NCBI GenBank assembly: GCA_028826165.1
Contig: JAPDFW010000011.1
Span: 623,001 to 687,000 of the forward strand
Direction of reading: 5' to 3'
Origin: Anaeramoeba ignava
Lineage: Eukaryota > Metamonada > Anaeramoebidae
Length of the DNA stretch: 64,000 nt
Of this stretch, positions 38,978 through 50,088 are shown in pieces (within the stretch, counting starts at the first letter, position 1; each line of letters starts with the position of its first letter). The notes beneath the pieces are model-generated. The model was given only the letters and a program-made list of their open reading frames with translations, did not search any database and was not told the DNA's origin. Made by a program: the position numbers and the translations under genes.

Positions 38978-39139
38978 TTTTTTATTTTTTATAAAGAAAT
39001 AAAAGAAGAAATAAAAAGAAGAAAAAAATGAAAAAAATGAAAATTAAAAAAATTTATTTTTTTTTTAAAATTAAATTTTGTTAAATTTGGAATATAAATT
39101 GATTTTATTTTAAAGAAAAAATTCTCATAAAAGAAATCA

Positions 39140-39978
39140 ATCAAATTATTTTGTAATTATTTTGTAATTATTTTGTAATTATTTTGTAATTATTTTGTAA
39201 TTATTTTGTAATTATTTTGTATTTATTTTGTAATTATTTTGTAATTATTTTGTAATTATTTTGTAATTATTTTGTAATTATTTTGTAATTATTTTGTTAT
39301 AAATTATTTTGTTATAAATTATTTTGTAATTATTTTGTTATAAATTATTTTGTAATTATTTTGTTATAAATTATTTTGTAATTATTTTGTAATTATTTTG
39401 TTATAAATTATTTTGTAATTATTTTGTTATAAATTATTTTGTAATTATTTTGTTATAAATTATTTTGTAATTATTTTGTAATTATTTTGTAAATTATTTT
39501 GTAATTATTTTGTAATTATTTTGTAATTATTTTGTAATTATTTTGTTATAAATTATTTTGTAATTATTTTGTAATTATTTTGTAATTATTTTGTAATTAT
39601 TTTGTAATTATTTTGTAATTATTTTGTAATTATTTTGTTATAAATTATTTTGTAATTATTTTGTAATTATTTTTTAATTATTTTTCTTATAAATTATTTT
39701 GTAATTATTTTGTAATTATTTTGTTATAAATTATTTTGTAATTATTTTGTTATAAATTATTTTGTAATTATTTTCTTATAAATTATTTTGTAATTATTTT
39801 GTAATTATTTTGTAATTATTTTGTAATTATTTTGTAATTATTTTGTAATTATTTTGTTATAAATTATTTTGTAATTATTTTGTAATTATTTTGTTATAAA
39901 TTATTTTGTAATTATTTTGTTATAAATTATTTTGTTATAAATTATTTTGTAATTATTTTGTTATAAATTATTTTGTAA
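39140..39978. repeat. 11-bp tandem repeat AATTATTTTGT
   Basis: About 75 units of AATTATTTTGT or AATTATTTTGTTATA run right up to the stop codon of the coiled-coil gene. It is noncoding, between that gene's 3' end and the tepsin promoter. The tepsin CATTTTT boxes lie at about 39027-39046. Confidence 0.93.
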
Positions 39979-41598
39979 TTATTTTCTTATAAATCCAAAT
40001 TTTTTTTTCTTTTTTCCTGAATTTGGTTTTGATTGTTCAATTTCATTTCTTAATTTTTCAAGTTCTTCTTTATAAACATCAGAATTTTTTTGAGAAGTTT
40101 GAATTTTAATTTCTAATGTTGAATTTTTTGAAATTAATTCAGAATTTTCATTTTGTAATTTAGAAAGTTGTTCATTTAATCTTTTTAATTCTTGAGAATA
40201 AGTTTCAATTTGTTTTTCTAAATCTTCATATTTATTTCCTTTCATTTTTGACTAAAAATAATAATAATAAATATTTAAATAATATTAATAATAAATATTT
40301 AAATAATAATAATAATAAATATTTAAATAATAATAATAATAAATATTTAAATAATAATAATAATAAATATTTAAATAATAATAATAATAAATATTTAAAT
40401 AATAATAATAAATATTTAAATAATAATAAATATTTAAATTAATAATAAAATTTAATTTAAATAATAAAATAATAAATATTTAAATAATATTAATAATAAA
40501 TTAAAATAATATTTAATAATAAATATTTAAATAATATTAATAATAAATATTTAAATAATAATAATAATAAAATATTTAAATAATAATAATATTTAAAATA
40601 AATAATTTAAATAATAATAAATAATAAATATTTAAATAATAATAATAATAAATATTTAAATAATATTAATAATAAATATTTAAATAATAATAATAATAAA
40701 TATTTAAATAATAATAATAATAAATATTTAAATAATAATAATAATAAATATTTAAATAATAATAATAATAAATATTTTAAATAATAATAAATATTTAAAT
40801 AATAATAATAATAATAAATATTTAAATAATATTAATAAATATTTAAATAATTTAATTAATAATAAATATTTTATTATATACTTCATTTCTACTCAAACTA
40901 TCTTTCATTACTGCATTTTCTGCAACTACTTCATTCAATTTCTCATTTAAACTTTCATTTTCTTTTTTTTCATTCTCTAATTGTGAAGAAATTGTTTTTT
41001 GTTTTCTATTTAAAAAAGATATTTCAGCTTCAAGTTTTGCTATTTTTTGAGTTTCTTTTGAAAGTTTATCTTCTTTTAATTCAAGTTCTTTTTTTAAAGA
41101 ATCAATTCTCATTTCATTTCTTTTTTTTTCTGTTAATATAATTGAACTATCATCTTCAAATTCTGGATTTTTTTCAATTTCTTTATCTTTCATTTTTTCA
41201 ATTTGTTCATTTAATTCTTCAATATGATAATTTTTTTGTTTAGTTTCTTGTTCCAAAATTTCATATCTTATTTTTAATTCCTTATTAAAATTAAAAAATA
41301 AAATTTAAATTAAAAATAAAATTTAAATATTTTTTTTTAATACATTAAATTTTTTTGTAAATTCTTCTTCTATTGAAATTTTAGTTGACATTTCTTTAAG
41401 AGCTGTTTGATATTTAATAACTTCAGATTGATGTTCTTGAATTTTTTCTTGATATTTTTGATTTAAAAGTTGAACAACTTGTTCATATTTTTGAAGTTTA
41501 GTTTGTAAATCTTGATTTTGTTGAAAAATAAGAGTAAATTGTTGTTTAAGTTGTTGATTTTCTTGATTTGAAGAAAGAAAAGCTTGTTGATAATTCAT
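39979..41598 (-). CDS. Coiled-coil protein of unknown function
   Basis: Three exons, 41344-41598, 40882-41280 and 39979-40251, joined in phase 0 across introns of 63 and 630 nt; the product is 308 aa. Nearly the whole protein is predicted coiled coil: heptad-like E/K/Q/L sequence from residue ~10 to 290 (LEQETKQKNYHIEELNEQIE, LEKQIETYSQELKRLNEQL). It ends in a basic tail, GKKKKKFGFIRK, that could be a nuclear signal or a membrane-binding patch. I do not recognise a family; golgin-like, kinetochore or centrosomal proteins are all possible. The large intron is an AAT/ATTTAA repeat. Confidence 0.7.
40252..40881 (-). repeat. Intron of (AATAATAATAAATATTTAA)n
   Basis: An intron body of alternating (AAT)n and ATATTTAAAT units, roughly 19-22 bp, between clean splice sites. 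Confidence 0.85.
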
Positions 41599-41676
41599 TT
41601 ATTATTATTATTATTATTATTTTAAAAAGGAAAAAAATGAATTTTGATTTTATTTTTTTTTTAATTTTGATTTGAA

Positions 41677-44600
41677 TTATAAAAGAACTTGAATTATTCC
41701 ACTTCGATGAAAATCAGAAACAACAATAAATTCTTCATCAACTAAAACTCTTAAAGAATCAATAAAATCTTCAAAAATAACATTATTATTATTAATATTT
41801 TTCTCAAAAACTTTTTTCCACAAATCATTAATTGAAATTTTCTTAATGGAATTATTAACCAAAAATTGTCTAGCATCTGTAGCAATTGAACCGATAGCAT
41901 TTCTTGAAGAAAAGCTTCTTCCAGTCGTCAAAAGATCCAAATCAATTCTTCCAGTTCTTGGATCAGTAGCTGTTTGTTGAATTGCAACTCGAATCAAACG
42001 AACAGCTTCATCAACATCAATTTTCTCAACATGATTTGATAACCTAATTTTAGCATGAGCTTCGGATATCCTAATCAAAGACTCTAATTGCCGAGGAGTC
42101 GCAGTGATTGTGTTTTTATTCCCTCCAATCTTTCTCATATCGCAATAAGCATTAACAAGAGAAGTAAAAGCTTCATCAGAAATAATTGGTTTACATTTAC
42201 GTTTTGCATATGAAATATATTGAGTCAATGTTTGTTTGTCAATTACTTCCTCGCTTTGAGTTTCTGGTTTTCTCGAATAAAGCGAGAGAATATGATGAGC
42301 AAGTCTGCGATCTTGTTGTTCATTTGGTTTGTCGAAAATCAAGTAAATCAAATCAAATCTTGATAATAAAGTTGGTGGTAATTGAATATTTTCAACAACT
42401 GTTAGTCTTGGATTGTATCTTGAATCTTTTGGGTTTGCTGATGCAAGAACAGATGTTCGCGAATTCAAAGTTGCGATTATTCCTGCTTTGGCAACAGATA
42501 CTGTTTGTTGCTCCATTGCTTCATGAAGAACTGTTCTTGTATAATCACTCATCTTATCAAATTCATCAATACAACATATTCCTCCATCACTTAGAACTAA
42601 TGCTCCGCTTTCGAGTACTAATTCTCTTGAATCAGGATCTTTTGTAATAAATGCTGTTAGTCCAACTGCTGAACTCCCTTTTCCTGATGTGTATACTCCT
42701 CTTGGTGCAATTTTATTTACATATGATAATAATTGTGAATTATGTACAATTATTCCATTCGCAATAAAATTACTTCCTTTGCTTGATTCCAAATCATAAA
42801 CCCAAATTGTTTCCTTTTCTTTCATTTCAATTTTTTTGATTTTTTCTAATTTGAATATTTTTTTAATTTCTTGCTTTTTTAAATTTCTTTTGATAATTGG
42901 AATTTCTTCTTGTTTAAAATCTTCAATTATTATCTTTTCTTTTTTTGTTAAAATTTTTTCAATGTTAAATAAGAATTTAGGATGAATTTTGGATAGTTTG
43001 TTCTTTTTAATTTTGATTTGATAATATTTTTGTTTTTTATAAATTTCATCTTCAAATTCAAATTCAAAATTTTTCTTTTTCTTAATCTTTGTTTGAATCC
43101 CAAATCTTAATAATATCATAAATAATTCTAAAATGAATCTCTTGTTTTTATTTGAATAAATAATTGATTTATTCTTGAATTTTCCTTCTTGAATCAAAAG
43201 AACTTCTAAATAACTTGTAATTATTAAATTTGATGATGTTTTGATAATTTTTGGAATTGATTCATTTTTTTTCAAAGAAAATGAATCTGATAAATTTTGA
43301 TAAATAAATTTGTAAAGATGAGAATTTCTATTGAATTTAACAAATAATTTTTGATAAAGGTTTTTGATTTCCAAATCATTTTGATCAAATTCAGTGTTTA
43401 AAATGTTGGTTATATCATTTAAAATGATTGAATTTTCAGAATCAAAAATTAAATAATATACTTTATCATCAAAAGATCCAAATTTGCTTATAAAATTAAT
43501 ATAAAAATCAATCGAGCCTTTTTGATTGATTAAATTGTTATTTTTTTGTAATGAAATTTCTTGATAATTTTGAATATTTTTTGGAGAAATAATTTTCAAT
43601 CCTTTAAAAAGATCTTTAGCTTGAATTTTATAGATTTTATCATTAAAAGAAGTGAAAAAGGGATGTTCAAGTGTTGATTTAATTGAAATTCCATTTTTAA
43701 GTGTTATTTTTAATAATTGAGAAACTTTTCTTCTTGAAACAGTCGGAACAAATGATTTAACTTGTTTATAATGATTTGTAAATGAAATGATTGAAAGATT
43801 ATTTTTTGAAGCAAATATTCCTTTTGAGAGTTTAATTCCTGAATTTTCATGAAATATTTCTTGAAAAGTTTTTAAATTTCCATCAGATAATTGAATTAAA
43901 GTATCTCCTGTTAAACATTTTGAAGTTCCTGGATCACCAATGATTAAAACATTAATTTCTGATCTGAATCTACCGCCTCCTGAACGACTAAATTCTTTTT
44001 CAGTTCCTGAAAATAGTTGACATAAAACACCTTTTTTAACATCTTCTAAACCCCAAATACTTGGAGCTAATTTTTTTGATTTAAATTTATTTTTAAATTA
44101 ATTTTTGGATTTAATTTTTATTTTTGAATTTTTAAATTAACCTAATGATCTTGTTAAATTTTCATAAATATTTGGTGATTTTCCAAGTTTCTTTAAATTT
44201 TTTTCAAGTTTTTTAATTTGTTCTTCAGTTTGATTCATTTCAACCAAAGTAGAAATATCACCTAAATTAATTCTTCCATCAGAAACCCTATTTTTATCAA
44301 ATTTTCTGAAATGAATTACATCAATATATGTTCTATATATTGATTTAACAGATCTTTTTCTTGGGTTAGTTCTTATTGGAATAGCTCTAAAAATTCCAGT
44401 AAGTTCAATACGGTCACCTGGTCTAACATTTTCAACAAGATCTTCATAACACATTAAATTAACAGTTTGAGGAGTTTCACCATCAGGTATAGCATCTTAT
44501 TTTATTATTTATTTTAAATATTTTAAATATTTATTTTAAATATTTTTTTAATATTTATTTTAAATATTTTGAATATTTATTTTGAATATTTTGAATATTT

Positions 44601-46645
44601 ATTTTAAATATTTATTTTAAATATTTTGAATATTTATTTTGAATATTTATTTTAAATATTTATTTTAAATATTTATTTTGAATATTTATTTTGAATATTT
44701 ATTTTGAATATTTATTTTGAATATTTTAAATATTTTGAATATTTATTTTAAATATTTATTTTGGATATTTATTTTAAATATTATTTTAAATATTTATTTT
44801 GAATATTTTGAATATTTATTTTAAATATTTATTTTGAATATTTATTTTGAATATTTATTTTGAATATTTATTTTAAATATTTATTTTGAATATTTTAAAT
44901 ATTTATTTTGAATATTTATTTTGAATATTTATTTTAAAATATTTTTAAATTTTTGGATATTTATTTTAAATATTTTGATTATTTATTTTAAATATTTATT
45001 TTAAATATTTATTTTGAATATTTATTTTAAATATTTATTTTGAATATTTATTTTGAATATTTATTTTAAATATTTATTTTAAATATTTATTTTGAATATT
45101 TATTTTGAATATTTATTTTAAATATTTATTTTGAATATTTTGAATATTTATTTTAAATATTTATTTTGAATATTTATTTTAAATATTTATTTTGAATATT
45201 TATTTTTAAAATTTATTTTAAAATATTTTTGAATATTTATTTTTAAATATTTATTTTGAATATTTATTTTAAATATTTATTTTGAATATTTATTTTAATA
45301 TATTTATTTTGAATATTTATTTTAAATATTTTAAAATATTTTAATATTTATTTTAAATATTTATTTTGAATATTTATTTTGAATATTTATTTTAAATATT
45401 TATTTTTAAATATTTATTTTGAATATTTATTTTAAATATTTATTTTTAAATATTTATTTTGAATATTTATTTTAAATATTTATTTTGGATATATTTATTT
45501 TAAATATTTTGAATATTTATTTTGAATATTTATTTTAAATATTTATTTTGAATATTTATTTTAAATATTTATTTTGAATATTTATTTTGAATATTTATTT
45601 TGAATATTTATTTTAAATATTTATTTTGAATATTTATTTTAAATATTTATTTTGAATATTTATTTTGAATATTTATTTTGAATATTTATTTTAAATATTT
45701 ATTTTGAATATTTATTTTAAATATTTATTTTGAATATTTTATATATTTATTTTAAATATTTATTTTGAATATTTATTTTGAATATTTTGAATATTATAAT
45801 AATTATTAATCTACCAGGTGTTTCTTGAAGTTTTAAAATTTGTTTATCACTAAATTTGCAACGATTATGTATTAATTCCATTGAAAAACGTTGAGAACAA
45901 TTTGAACAAATTAAAGGTTCACTAATTCTTCCTTTTTGAATTGAAACAACTTCTTCAAAAGAACATTCTTGACATTTAAAAAAAGCTTCTTTAAGATCAG
46001 GAATGATTTGAGATGTTCTTGTAATCATTCCACGAACACAAACAATTTGATCAATATTATTTGGATCAAGATCTCGAAGATTTTTAACATCTGATTCAAG
46101 AAGTCGAAATAATCGAACTTTTATTGGGTTTTTAAATGTTGTTTCATTATCTTCTCCTTGAACAGCTCGGATTTCTGTGCTTAAATCCTTTATAACTAAA
46201 TCAAATATTGTTATTATTTCTTGTGGATATTTTATTGTTTGTTTGTATAAATTTTCATTAAATTGGAAAATATGTTGACAATCAATATTTAATGAATTTT
46301 GTTCTGTTTCAACAACCTATTAAATTTATAAATATTAATATTTAATTTATAAATAATAATTTTGAATCTGTTTTTATTTACTTGTGATAAAATATCAAAA
46401 TAATATGGATTTTCATTTTCATTTCCATTAATTCGGAATTCATCAATAAATTTTCGAAAATTATTAATTGTATCTTCAACATTTATTGTTGTTCCCCAAA
46501 TAACAGTTCTGGAGAATGTTTCTATTTGTGAAGAATTAATTAAAGGTCTATCTAAATCAACTTGATTATTGCTATTATTGTTATTGTTATTATTGTTGTT
46601 GTTGTTATTATTATTATTGTTGTTATTGTTTTCATCTTGTTCCAT
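41677..46645 (-). CDS. MCM4: MCM4 replicative helicase subunit containing an intein
   Basis: Exons in transcript order: 46382-46645 (5' end uncertain), 45815-46316, 44142-44495 and 41677-44066. Introns are 65, 1319 and 75 nt, GT-AG, in frame. Mature MCM4 would be about 776 aa. It shows a poly-N/acidic N-terminus, the OB/zinc-finger region (GMITRTSQIIP, CQEC...CSNC, FSDKQILKLQETP/DAIPDGETP), then APSIWGLEDVKKG, Walker A GDPGTSK/S, Walker B CCIDEFDKM, SRFDLIYLIF and the winged-helix C-terminus. The order and wording fit MCM4 rather than MCM2, 3, 5, 6 or 7. The MCM2-7 ring unwinds DNA at replication origins. The last exon is open through 393 extra residues placed between Walker A Lys and Ser (see intein). 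The frame remains open upstream of the chosen ATG to an AG at 46698, so a further 5' exon is possible. Confidence 0.95.
42739..43917 (-). other. Intein in MCM4 Walker A motif, 393 aa
   Basis: A protein-splicing element, in frame with no stop. The host reads GDPGTSK, then the intein starts at Cys1 (codon 43915-43917) and ends at Asn393 (codon 42739-42741), and the host resumes with Ser (SQLLSYV). Block A is CLTGDTLIQLSDG (residues 1-13). Block B has TLEH at 82-85. Blocks F/G comprise the last 21 residues, with YDLE and ending NGIIVHN. So the Cys1 nucleophile, block B Thr/His, penultimate His, terminal Asn and a +1 Ser are all present, and splicing should work. Residues ~135-280 resemble a LAGLIDADG homing endonuclease (FISKFGSF at 142-149; LLIQEGKF at ~240-247, then NKNKRFILELFMILLRFGI), but the catalytic aspartates are replaced. 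Base composition matches the host, so it is not a fresh insertion. Removal restores a standard GDPGTSKSQLL. Confidence 0.95.
44496..45814 (-). repeat. MCM4 intron of (ATTTATTTTGAAT)n
   Basis: A 1319-nt intron built from a roughly 12-bp unit, AATATTTATTTT(G/A), throughout. The splice sites are GTAGAT and ATAAG. Splicing joins ...KLQETP to DAIPDGE, exactly as in other MCM4 proteins. Confidence 0.9.
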
Positions 46646-46699
46646 TTGAATAACTGATTCTAAATTTTCTGTTTCAGAATCACTTTGATTTCTTTTTCT

Positions 46700-48130
46700 A
46701 TTTTATTTTATAAATATTCAAATTTTAATTTAATACTTAATTATAAATTTTAAGATTTAATTATTTTAAATAAAATTATTAATTAATATTTATTTAAAAA
46801 TTAATTTAAATTAATTATTTTTAATAAATTTAAATTTTTATTGGAAATAAAATAAATTTAATTATAAATTAAATTTAAAATTTTTTTAAAATTATTAATT
46901 TTTAAATTAAAATTATTTTTTATATTTTTGAATTATTTTTAATTTAAATTTTTATTGGAAATAAAATAGTTTTTAATTTAATATTTAATTATATATTTTA
47001 AGATTAAATTATTTTTAAATAAAATTATTAATTAAATATTAATTTAAAATTGATTTAAATTTTGTTTTATTTTTGGATTATTTTTAATTTAAATTTTTAT
47101 TGGAAATAAAATAAGTTTTAATTTAGTATTTAATTATAAATTTTAAAGATTAAATTATTTTAAATAAAATTATTAATAAATATTAAATTAAAATTAATTT
47201 AAATTTTATTATATTTTTGGATTATTTTTAATTTAAATTTTTATTGAAAATAAAATAAGTTTTAATTTAATATTTAATTATAAATTTTAAGATTAAATTA
47301 TTTTAAATAAAATTATTAATTAAATATTAAATTAAAATTGATTTAAATTTTATTATATTTTGGATTATTTTTAATTTAAATTTTTTTAAAAATAAGTTTT
47401 GATTTAATATTAAATTATAGATTTTAAGATTAAATTATTAATTTAAAATTAATTTAAATTTTATTATATTTTTGAATTATTTTTAATTTAAATTTTTATT
47501 GGAAATAAAATAAGTTTTAATTTAATATTTAATTATAGATTTTAAGATTTAGTTATTTTTAAATAAAATTATTAATTAAATATTAAATTAAAATTTATTT
47601 AAATTTTATTATATTTTTGGATTATTTTTAATTTAAATTTTTTTGAAATTTAAATTTTTAAATTTTGGATTAAATCATTTTAAATAAAATTATTTTAATT
47701 AAATATTTAAAATTGATTTAAATTTTTGGATTATTTTTAATTTAAATTTTTAATAAAAATAAAATAGTTTTGATTTATTAATTATAATTTTAAGATTAAA
47801 TTATTTTAAATAAAATTAATTTAAATTTTTTATTTTTTTGGAATTATTTTTGATTTAAATTTTTAATGGAAATAAAATAAGTTTTGATTTAATATTAAAT
47901 TATAAATTTTAAGATTAAATTATTTTAAATAAAATTATTAATTAAATATTAAATTAAAATTAATTTAAATTTTATTATATTTTGGATTATTTTTAATTTA
48001 AATTTTTTATTGGAAAATAAAATAAGTTTTGATTTAATATTTAATTATATATTTTAAGATTAAATTATTTTAAATAAAATTATTAATTAATATTAAATTA
48101 AAATTAATTTAAATTTTGAATTGGTTTAAT
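46700..48130. repeat. AT-rich satellite, about 144-bp unit
   Basis: Tandem array with anchors TTGGATTATTTTTAATTTAA and AATTATAAATTTTAAG recurring at 143-146 bp, with some shorter spacings (about 118 and 137) where units carry deletions; about nine units. It lies between the divergent MCM4 and CENP-L genes. It could be partly a 5' intron of MCM4, because the MCM4 frame is open up to an AG at 46698. From 48130 to 48408 the DNA is A/T-rich with a TTTCATTTTTTTT box at about 48375-48390 before the CENP-L start. Confidence 0.8.
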
Positions 48131-48408
48131 TTTGATTTTTTTATTCATTTAAAATTAATAAAAAAAAAAGAAAATAATTTAAAAGAAATTTAATAAATTG
48201 TTAATAGAAGAAAAAAAGAAAAAAAAAAAAATAAAAAAAAAGAAAAGAAAATTAAAAAATTTTGAAAAAAAAAAAGAAAAGAAAAAAATTTATTTTAATT
48301 TAATTTTAATTTAATTTAACGGTTAATTTAAAAAAAATCGTTAAAAATAATTAATTAAAAAATTCTTTCTTTTTATTTCATTTTTTTTTATTAAAATTTA
48401 TTTAAAAA

Positions 48409-49971
48409 ATGATTGATATTCCATTTGAAACAAATTTAAATTTAAATTTAAATAAAAATTTAAATAAAAATCAAAATAAAAAAAGACAAAGAAGAAAATC
48501 AAAATTTGAAATAAAACCAAATTATGAAGAAACAATTCAAGAAGAGCAACCAATCAAATTAAGAATAACAGATGAAAATCAACCACCAAATCAAAAAGAA
48601 AAAAAACCAAGAACAAAAAGACAAAATCATTATTCAATGAAAATTGTTGTTTCAAAAGAAAATCAAAATGATAAAAAAAAAGAAGAACAAAAATAAATCC
48701 AATAATTTCAAAAAGAAAATGAACAAATACTCAAAATAAATCCAAAAAAAAGACAAAATAATTTTACATTCCAAATTCAAATTCCAACAAAAATATCATC
48801 AAGTCAAAAAAAACAAGAAAATTCACAAGAAGAACAAAAAATAATTGAACAAAAAGAAGAAAATATAAAAGATGATCCATTTTTTGATACAGAAAGTTTA
48901 ATTGATATTGATTCACAAGAAGATCAAGAAGAAAGTTTTGAAGAAAATTTAGAAAATGGAAAAATTCAAGGATTAAGTCGAATTTTTCTTTCAAGTATTT
49001 TGAATTATGGTTCAAAAAATTTTGATAAAGATTCATCACTTATTGAATCAATTACTAAAAATCTTAATCAAGAATTACAAAGTTTTCTTACAAATCGTTC
49101 ATTAAATCTTGAATTATTAAATCAAACTAAAAACACTTTATTAAATTCCAAAGTTGATTTAAAATCAAAAGTATCTTTTGTTAATCTTGAAAATCAAGAG
49201 GACAAAAAAATTCCAAGTTTGAGAATTGAAATTGAAAAGAATTCTTTATTAATGATTCAAATTTTTCTTTGTGGAAGATCATTCCAAAAAGAAAAACATA
49301 ATTGGATTCAAACAAAAATGGATCAAATAATTTTAGATTTACCAATTGTTTTAATTAATACAAAAAAACAAGAATTAATTGAAGAATCAGGAATTCTTGA
49401 ATGGATTCAAAAAAGATTTGATTGTTTGATTCATCCTTTAATATTTAGTCCAAATGAGATTATGAATTTTGTACAATTATGGACACAATATATTTATACA
49501 ATTAAATCAAAAGATTTAAATTCAAAAGCAGAATTATTAAAAGAAAAAAATATAATTGATTTAAAAGAAGAAGAAAATTCAATTGATTTAAAAGAAGAAG
49601 AAAATAATTCTCAAAGATTCATAATCCAAAATTATGAACAAAAAGATTCTCCAATTCAAAAAAAACCTTTTGCAAATCAACAATCTATTGAGTTTGTTTA
49701 TTCAATACCTTTTATTAAAGGAATTGACCAAATCAACTATTTAATTCCTTTAGATCCAATTATTTCTTTAATTGAATCTGGTTTGACTTCAAATGAAATT
49801 ATTGATTTAATTGAAAATAATTTTTATTCTCATTTTAAAATTAAAGTTACAAATCTAAATTTAATTCGTGTTTATTTCCCAGAAATTACAATTAAGAATA
49901 ATGGGAATTTAATATTTAAATGTTCTAATTTTGCAGTTTCTTTTTTATCTCATTTATTTCAAATTATTTGA
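48409..49971 (+). CDS. CENP-L-like kinetochore protein (two in-frame TAA codons)
   Basis: The region from about 48960 to the stop at 49971 matches CENP-L, an inner-kinetochore (CCAN) protein that pairs with CENP-N. Matching blocks are DLPIVLINTK, GILEWIQKRFDCLIHPL, VQLWTQYIYT, EFVYSIPFIKGID, then NNFYSHFKIKVTNLNLIRVY and the C-terminal NGNLIFK...SFLSHLFQI. The human pattern, as I recall it, is TWFQKTFDC..PL, EFLWSVP and HFKIHLSATRLVRV. A basic, Q-rich N-terminal frame starts with ATG 48409. The two parts are in the same frame but are separated by TAA at 48694 and 48703. No GT lies close enough in phase to make an intron. If the N-terminal part is not used, the first ATG downstream is at 49000, inside the homologous region. 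So either both TAAs are read through or edited, the gene is damaged, or the bases are wrong. Confidence 0.75.
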
Positions 49972-50088
49972 TTTAATATTTTTTTTTGTTTCTTTGTTTT
50001 TAAAAAAAAAAAGATTAAAAAACATTCAAACAAATAAATTCAATTATTTTGTTTTCTTTTTGAATTTGTTTTTTTTTAAAATTTTGTT

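Noticed and set aside
39140-39978. Regular short repeats considered as a CRISPR array
   Set aside because: The units are contiguous 11-bp tandem repeats without unique spacers, in a eukaryotic gene context.
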